This document shows, one piece after another, positions 58,366-64,000 of a DNA stretch of 64,000 nucleotides. The stretch is from the NCBI RefSeq assembly GCF_004795105.1, contig NZ_SSBL01000016.1:99819-163818 (forward strand), written 5' to 3'. Position 1 is the stretch's first letter; each line of letters starts with the position of its first letter. The DNA is from Streptomyces sp. A0642 (lineage in GTDB: Bacteria; Actinomycetota; Actinomycetes; Streptomycetales; Streptomycetaceae). The notes beneath the pieces were generated by a model. It saw nothing but the letters and a program-made list of their open reading frames with translations. It ran no database searches and was not told where the DNA came from. A program made the translations under genes and the position numbers.

Positions 58366-58413
58366 GGTGTCAACTATGGTTGACACCATGACGCATGTCA
58401 ACCCTAGTTGACA
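58361..58413 (-). promoter_or_regulatory. Leaderless promoter with two TGTCAAC-N4-GTTGACA operators
   Basis: Read on the minus strand, TTGACA (58401-58396), 17 bases, CATAGT (58378-58373), then seven bases to the ATG at 58365. Two dyads with identical 7-bp arms and N4 spacers overlap it: 58368-58385 (extended to 14-bp arms over 58361-58392) and 58396-58413. The first covers the -10 and start codon, the second the -35, so bound repressor would block the gene. Confidence 0.88.
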
Positions 58414-59369
58414 GTCAGCACGATTTTCCCGAACTGGTCGCCCGAGGCGAGCCGCTGGAACCCTTCGCGGGCGCGGTCCAGCGGCAGCACCTCGTCGATG
58501 ACGGGGCGCACCCCCGTGGTGGCGCAGAAGGCGAGGAGGTCCTCCAGCTCGTCCTTGGACCCCATCGTCGAGCCCACGACCTTCAGTTCCAGGAAGAAGA
58601 TGCGGGTCAGTTCGGCGTGCGAGGGGCGGTCGCCGCTGGTGGCGCCGGAGATGACCAGCGTGCCGCCGGGGCGCAGGGACTTGACGGAGTGCGACCAGGT
58701 CGCGGCGCCGACCGTCTCCATGACGGCGTCGACCCGGTGGGGCAGCCGTGCGCCCGGCTCGTACGCCTCGATCGCCCCGAGTTCGACGGCCCGCGCGCGC
58801 TTGGCCTCGTCGCGGCTCGTGGCGTAGATCCGCAGCCCGGCCGCCCGGCCGAGGACGATCGCGGCCGTCGCGACACCGCCGCCGGCGCCCTGGACCAGGA
58901 CGGAGTCACCGGGCCGCACCCCGGCGTTGGTGAAGAGCATGCGGTACGCGGTCAGCCAGGCGGTGGGCAGACAGGCGGCCTGCTCGAAGGTGAGCTCCTC
59001 CGGCTTGCGCAGCACGTTCCAGCTGGGGACGGTCACCTGCTCGGCGAAGGTGCCCTGGTAGCGCTCGGTGAGGATGGAGCGGGGCTCGTCGGGGCCGACC
59101 CCGTGCCCGGTCTGGCCGATGACGGAGTGCAGGACGACCTCGTTGCCGTCCTGGTCGGTGCCGGCGGCGTCGCAGCCGAGGATCATCGGCAGCTTGTCCT
59201 CGGCGAGGCCGACGCCGCGCAGGGACCAGAGGTCGTGGTGGTTGAGGGAGGCGGCCCGGACGTTGACGGTGGTCCACCCGGGACGCGCCTCGGGAGCCGG
59301 GCGTTCGCCCAGCTCAAGGCCGTTGAGGGGGTGGTCGCGGTCGAGGCGGGATGCGTAGGCGGCGAACAT
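58404..59369 (-). CDS. Zn-independent quinone-oxidoreductase-like alcohol dehydrogenase family protein
   Basis: 321 aa from ATG 59369. MDR fold: GROES-like N-terminus (LNHHDLWSLRGVG, GCDAAGTDQDGNEV), NADPH motif VLVQGAGGGVATAAIVLGRAAG, ending VLPLDRAREGFQRLASGDQFGKIVLTV. It lacks the structural Zn cysteines, as quinone reductases do. Its final bases overlap the second HTH operator, so transcription reading through it could be blocked or interfere there. Substrate unknown. Confidence 0.9.
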   Translation of the reverse strand: MFAAYASRLDRDHPLNGLELGERPAPEARPGWTTVNVRAASLNHHDLWSLRGVGLAEDKLPMILGCDAAGTDQDGNEVVLHSVIGQTGHGVGPDEPRSILTERYQGTFAEQVTVPSWNVLRKPEELTFEQAACLPTAWLTAYRMLFTNAGVRPGDSVLVQGAGGGVATAAIVLGRAAGLRIYATSRDEAKRARAVELGAIEAYEPGARLPHRVDAVMETVGAATWSHSVKSLRPGGTLVISGATSGDRPSHAELTRIFFLELKVVGSTMGSKDELEDLLAFCATTGVRPVIDEVLPLDRAREGFQRLASGDQFGKIVLTVN

Positions 59370-59454
59370 GGGCCCGACGATAGGCGGGGCCCTGGCGGGG
59401 CGTAACCGGCTGCGAGTGTGACACGCGCCAAACCGCGCCTTTGCACTTCGCGGA

Positions 59455-59504
59455 GCGGGGGCCCGGGAGAAGCGCCCGCAAGAAGCGCCGTCCCGGACCC
59501 CCGC
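59455..59504 (-). terminator. Terminator after malic enzyme
   Basis: Arms 59455-59468 and 59491-59504 pair over 14 bp with one mismatch, loop 22 bases, just past the malic enzyme stop on the minus strand. Confidence 0.65.
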
Positions 59505-59515
59505 CCTCGCTCTCG

Positions 59516-60739
<1,224 letters not shown>

Positions 60740-61261
60740 GGTGTTGACCCCTTAAGTCTTCATCGTTTGAGGGTGGCCACTCCTGGTTGAGGAGGGGTGG
60801 GTGGGCACCGCGTACGTCCCCCGCGCCGGGCGACTGGTCCGTCCCGGCAGGGGCAAATTTCCTACGCGCGGGCGCGCCGCACACGCGCCCTGAGCCCCGG
60901 ATGAGGGGTGTAAACGTCCTTCTTACCGGACACGCGGTGCCGCAGACGAGTCGGTATCCCCACGGTGACGCGTCTCATAGGGGGGCATACAGACAAGTCG
61001 GCCAGGCAACACGAAAACCGCCCAGAGCAGGTCCAAGGCGGGGGATCTTCCGGCAGGAAGACGCGATTCCAGGGAAAGGTCCGGCCTTGATGTGCCGGCC
61101 CACTGGGTTCGGGGGTGTCCCGTTACCCGATTTTGACATGCGGTGCCCCCTGTTTGGGCTAGTCCGAATGGCAAGATGCCGAAAACACACAAGGTCGCGA
61201 AACTCGAAGAAGAGTTCCGACCCAGCTGGCAACGCCCCTCACCTGCCGGAGGACCCCGATC
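60740..61261. promoter_or_regulatory. 522-bp divergent region between malic enzyme and ABC transporter
   Basis: No gene seen. On the plus strand TTGACA (61133-61138) is a good -35, but no -10 fits at 17-19 bases; TAGTCC is at 61160-61165 (spacer 21). GACGCGTC and a GTAA-N9-TTAC dyad occur around 60912-60970. The start of the solute-binding gene is preceded by a GGAGGA-type site. The length suggests several controls, for example by nitrogen or carbon supply; no known binding site was matched with confidence. Confidence 0.4.
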
Positions 61262-62218
61262 ATGACCGCACGCACCACCCGCCGTACGACCACCGCCAAG
61301 TCCCGGATCGCCGCGGTGGGCGCCCTCGCGGTCGCCGGCACGCTGCTGCTCACCGCCTGCGGTGACCAGACGAACTCGGGCTCGGGCACCAAGGAGAGCG
61401 ACACCGCCACCTCGTCCGCCGCCCCGCTCTTCGCGAAGCTGCCGAAGAAGTACCAGGACTCGCGCGTCATCAAGGTCGGCACGGACGCCTCCTACGCTCC
61501 GATGGAGTACGAGGAGGGCGGAAAGATCGTGGGTATCGACCCCGACATCGCCGCCGCGCTGGGCAAGGAGCTCGGCGTGAGGTTCGAGTTCACCAGCGGC
61601 ACCTTCGACGGCCTCATCTCCTCGCTCAACACCGGGCGCCAGGACGTCGTCATGTCCGCCATGAGCGACACCAAGGCCCGCCAGGAGGGTCTGGACGACA
61701 AGGGCAAGAAGGTCGGCAAGGGCGTCGACTTCGTCGACTACTTCACCTCCGGCGTCTCGCTCCTCGTGAAGAAGGGCAACCCGGAGAAGATCACCTCGCT
61801 GGACGACCTCTGCGGCAAGACGGTCGCCGTCCAGCGCGGGACGATCTACGAGGACACCTTCAAGACGCAGGCCACGAAGTGCGGCGACAAGAAGCTGTCC
61901 ATCGAGCCGTTCGACACCGACGCCGAGGCCCAGAACCGCGTGAAGATCGGTGGCGCTGTCGCCGACCTCAACGACTACCCCGTCGCCGCGCACATCGCCA
62001 AGACGGCCGGCGGCGGCAACACCTTCGAGGTGGCCGGCGACCAGACCGACGCCGGTCCCTTCGGCATCGCCGTCAACAAGGACAACGCGCAGCTGCGTGA
62101 CGCGCTGAAGGAAGCCCTCGCCACGATCATCAAGAACGGCGAGTACGCGAAGGTCCTGGAGAAGTGGGACGTCAAGAACAGCGCCGTCACCGAGGCAGCC
62201 GTCAACGCCGGCAAGTAG
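61262..62218 (+). CDS. Polar amino-acid ABC transporter substrate-binding lipoprotein
   Basis: 318 aa. Lipoprotein signal with lipobox LLTAC (Cys about 37), Ser/Thr linker and a family-3 periplasmic-type binding domain: IKVGTDASYAPMEYEEGG, FTSGTFDGLISSLNTGR, GKTVAVQRGTIYEDTF. Binds polar amino acids (glutamate, glutamine, cystine and so on) and passes them to the permease encoded next. Ligand not determined. Confidence 0.95.
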   Translation: MTARTTRRTTTAKSRIAAVGALAVAGTLLLTACGDQTNSGSGTKESDTATSSAAPLFAKLPKKYQDSRVIKVGTDASYAPMEYEEGGKIVGIDPDIAAALGKELGVRFEFTSGTFDGLISSLNTGRQDVVMSAMSDTKARQEGLDDKGKKVGKGVDFVDYFTSGVSLLVKKGNPEKITSLDDLCGKTVAVQRGTIYEDTFKTQATKCGDKKLSIEPFDTDAEAQNRVKIGGAVADLNDYPVAAHIAKTAGGGNTFEVAGDQTDAGPFGIAVNKDNAQLRDALKEALATIIKNGEYAKVLEKWDVKNSAVTEAAVNAGK

Positions 62219-62263
62219 GCCACGGCGTTCTCACCTCGAGCGCTTCACTGAAGGGCAGTCACC

Positions 62264-63217
62264 GTGACTGACAAGTTCGACAAGTCACCCGCCGACGAAC
62301 CACCCATGCACGCGTCGGTCTCCAAGAGCGCTTCCGTGCCCCCGCCCCAGATCAGGGCCATTCCGGTACGCCACTGGGGCCGGTGGCTCTCCGGTGTGGT
62401 CGTGGTGGCCGTGCTCGCCATGCTGGTCTACGCGTTCGCGCAGGGCGACATCAACTGGGACACCGTCGGGGACTTCGTCTTCGACGACCGGATCGTCAAG
62501 GGCGCCGTCAACACGGTGATCATCAGCGTGCTGTCGATGATCATCGGGCTGGTGCTCGGTGTCGTCTTCGCGGTCATGCGGCTCTCGAAGAACCCCGTGA
62601 CCGGGGCGGTCGCCTGGCTCTACATCTGGCTCTTCCGCGGCACCCCGGTCTACGTACAGCTGCTGCTGTGGTTCAACCTCGCCCTGATCTTCCCGATCCT
62701 GAACCTCGGGTTCTACAAGGACGAGATGGTCGACGTCATGACGCCGTTCGCCGTCGCCCTCCTGGGCCTCGGTCTGAACGAGGGCGCCTACATGGCGGAG
62801 ATCGTCCGGTCCGGGATCCAGTCGGTCGACGAGGGCCAGACCGAGGCCTCGCACGCGCTCGGCATGTCCACCGGCAAGACCATGCGGCGGATCGTTCTCC
62901 CGCAGGCTATGCGGGTGATCGTGCCGCCGACCGGGAACGAGTTCATCAACCTGCTGAAGACCTCGTCCCTGGTTTCCGCGGTGCAGTACACCGACCTGCT
63001 GCGGGCCGCCACGAACATCGGCGCCACCTCGTTCGCGGTCATGGAGATGCTGCTGGTCGCCTCCGTCTGGTACCTGGCGCTGACCAGCGTCTTCAGCATC
63101 GGCCAGTACTACGTCGAGCGGTACTACGCCCGCGGCTCACTGCGGCAGCTGCCGCTGACTCCGTGGCAGAAGGTCAAGATGAACATGCGCTCCCTCACCA
63201 GCCCCAGGGGGGTGTGA
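62264..63217 (+). CDS. Polar amino-acid ABC transporter permease
   Basis: 317 aa from GTG 62264. Cytoplasmic N-terminal 45 residues, then about five membrane helices (BPD_transp_1, HisMQ-like). The EAA-type loop is EASHALGMSTGKTMRRIVLPQAMRVIVPP. One permease gene, so it probably works as a homodimer with the ATPase. Starts 45 bases after the binding protein. Confidence 0.95.
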   Translation: MTDKFDKSPADEPPMHASVSKSASVPPPQIRAIPVRHWGRWLSGVVVVAVLAMLVYAFAQGDINWDTVGDFVFDDRIVKGAVNTVIISVLSMIIGLVLGVVFAVMRLSKNPVTGAVAWLYIWLFRGTPVYVQLLLWFNLALIFPILNLGFYKDEMVDVMTPFAVALLGLGLNEGAYMAEIVRSGIQSVDEGQTEASHALGMSTGKTMRRIVLPQAMRVIVPPTGNEFINLLKTSSLVSAVQYTDLLRAATNIGATSFAVMEMLLVASVWYLALTSVFSIGQYYVERYYARGSLRQLPLTPWQKVKMNMRSLTSPRGV

Positions 63218-63218
63218 C

Positions 63219-63980
63219 ATGACCGCCATGGTGAAGGCCGAAGGCGTCCACAAGTCCTTCGGCGCCGCACACATCCTCAAGGGCATCGACCTGGAGGTCG
63301 CCCCCCGTGAGGTGTTCTGCCTGGTCGGCCCGTCCGGCTCCGGCAAGTCCACGTTCCTCCGGTGCATCAACCACCTGGAACAGATCAACAGCGGCCGTCT
63401 CTCCGTCGACGGCAAGCTGGTGGGTTACCGCCAGAAGGGCGACAAGCTGTACGAGCTGAAGGACAGCGAGGTCGCGGCGCAGCGCCGGGACATCGGCATG
63501 GTCTTCCAGCGCTTCAACCTGTTCCCGCACATGACGGCGCTGGCGAACGTCATGGAAGCCCCGATGCAGGTCAAGGGCGAGTCGAAGGCCGTCGCCCGCG
63601 CGAAGGCGGAACGGCTCCTGGACCGGGTCGGCCTGTCCGACAAGGCGAAGAACTACCCCTCGCAGCTCTCCGGCGGACAGCAGCAGCGGGTGGCCATCGC
63701 CCGGGCGCTGGCCATGGAGCCGAAGCTGATGCTGTTCGACGAGCCCACCTCGGCGCTCGACCCGGAGCTGGTGGGCGACGTGCTCGACGTCATGCGCGGG
63801 CTCGCCGAGGACGGCATGACGATGATCGTCGTCACCCACGAGATGGGCTTCGCCCGTGAGGTCGGCGACGCGCTGGTCTTCATGGACGACGGCGTGGTCG
63901 TCGAGTCGGGCCACCCGCGCGATGTCCTGACCAACCCGCAGCACGACCGGACGAAGTCGTTCCTGTCGAAGGTGCTGTAG
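63219..63980 (+). CDS. Polar amino-acid ABC transporter ATP-binding protein
   Basis: 253 aa, begins one base after the permease stop. Walker A GPSGSGKST, Q-loop VFQRFNLFPHMT, signature LSGGQQQR, Walker B LMLFDEPTSALD, H-loop VTHEM. Family GlnQ/HisP-like. Has an insertion (KLVGYRQKGDKLYELKDSEV) between Walker A and the Q-loop, seen in many amino-acid transporters. Confidence 0.96.
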   Translation: MTAMVKAEGVHKSFGAAHILKGIDLEVAPREVFCLVGPSGSGKSTFLRCINHLEQINSGRLSVDGKLVGYRQKGDKLYELKDSEVAAQRRDIGMVFQRFNLFPHMTALANVMEAPMQVKGESKAVARAKAERLLDRVGLSDKAKNYPSQLSGGQQQRVAIARALAMEPKLMLFDEPTSALDPELVGDVLDVMRGLAEDGMTMIVVTHEMGFAREVGDALVFMDDGVVVESGHPRDVLTNPQHDRTKSFLSKVL

Positions 63981-64000
63981 CTGCCCCACCCAGACGCGCG

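Noticed and set aside
60787..61365. An open frame across the malic enzyme/ABC intergenic region
   Set aside because: It has no recognisable domain, no ribosome site, and overlaps the start of the solute-binding lipoprotein gene in another frame.

Overview
The window is high-GC, densely coded DNA with NNS codon use, GTG/TTG starts, leaderless promoters and conservon genes, which points to the chromosome core of a Streptomyces. From memory, the order (RodA/PBP, conservon, Lon, two-component pair, Kgd, malic enzyme, polar amino-acid ABC transporter) resembles the S. coelicolor SCO5258-SCO5302 region; I could not check this by alignment. No rRNA, tRNA, CRISPR array or insertion sequence was seen.

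Layout. 1-4.8 kb: a SEDS glycosyltransferase (cut by the left edge), a class B penicillin-binding protein, an amidase and a membrane-anchored lipoprotein-like protein. 4.8-10.4 kb: ADP-ribosylglycohydrolase, GNAT, a VOC protein with an apparent ACG start, two divergent diiron (ferritin-like/AurF-like) proteins, a TetR regulator and a small protein. 10.4-14.4 kb: a membrane pseudokinase with a beta-propeller and a secreted NlpC/P60 hydrolase. 14.4-20.3 kb (minus strand): a conservon (cvnA-B-C-D) followed by a styrene-monooxygenase-like flavoprotein. 20.3-26.7 kb: PP2C-like protein, MarR, GH25 lysozyme, CE4 deacetylase lipoprotein, and Lon with an HspR/HAIR site. 26.7-33.4 kb: a partner-switching region (anti-sigma-type ATPase, MarR, SpoIIE-like phosphatase, then an overlapping rsbR-rsbS-rsbT-(ATPase/PP2C fusion)-PP2C operon). 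33.5-40.3 kb: spermidine-synthase-like protein, an OmpR/EnvZ-type pair and the large Kgd (2-oxoglutarate dehydrogenase) gene.

40.4-54.1 kb is the most unusual part: eight consecutive minus-strand genes. Four form an FxSxx-COOH ribosomal peptide system: precursor FxsA ending in F-Q-S-A-F, radical SAM/SPASM maturase FxsB, an HExxH peptide-modification protein, and FxsT with TIR-like, NB-ARC and TPR parts. The other four form a MoxR/vWA/VMAP conflict-type system with a cytosolic trypsin-like protease and its small co-occurring protein. Together they look like a sensor/effector module that includes a modified peptide.

54.2-64 kb: small conserved proteins, a DUF4097/PadR pair, an HTH/Clp_N pair under an unusually clear double-operator leaderless promoter, a quinone-oxidoreductase-like enzyme, malic enzyme, and a complete polar amino-acid ABC transporter.
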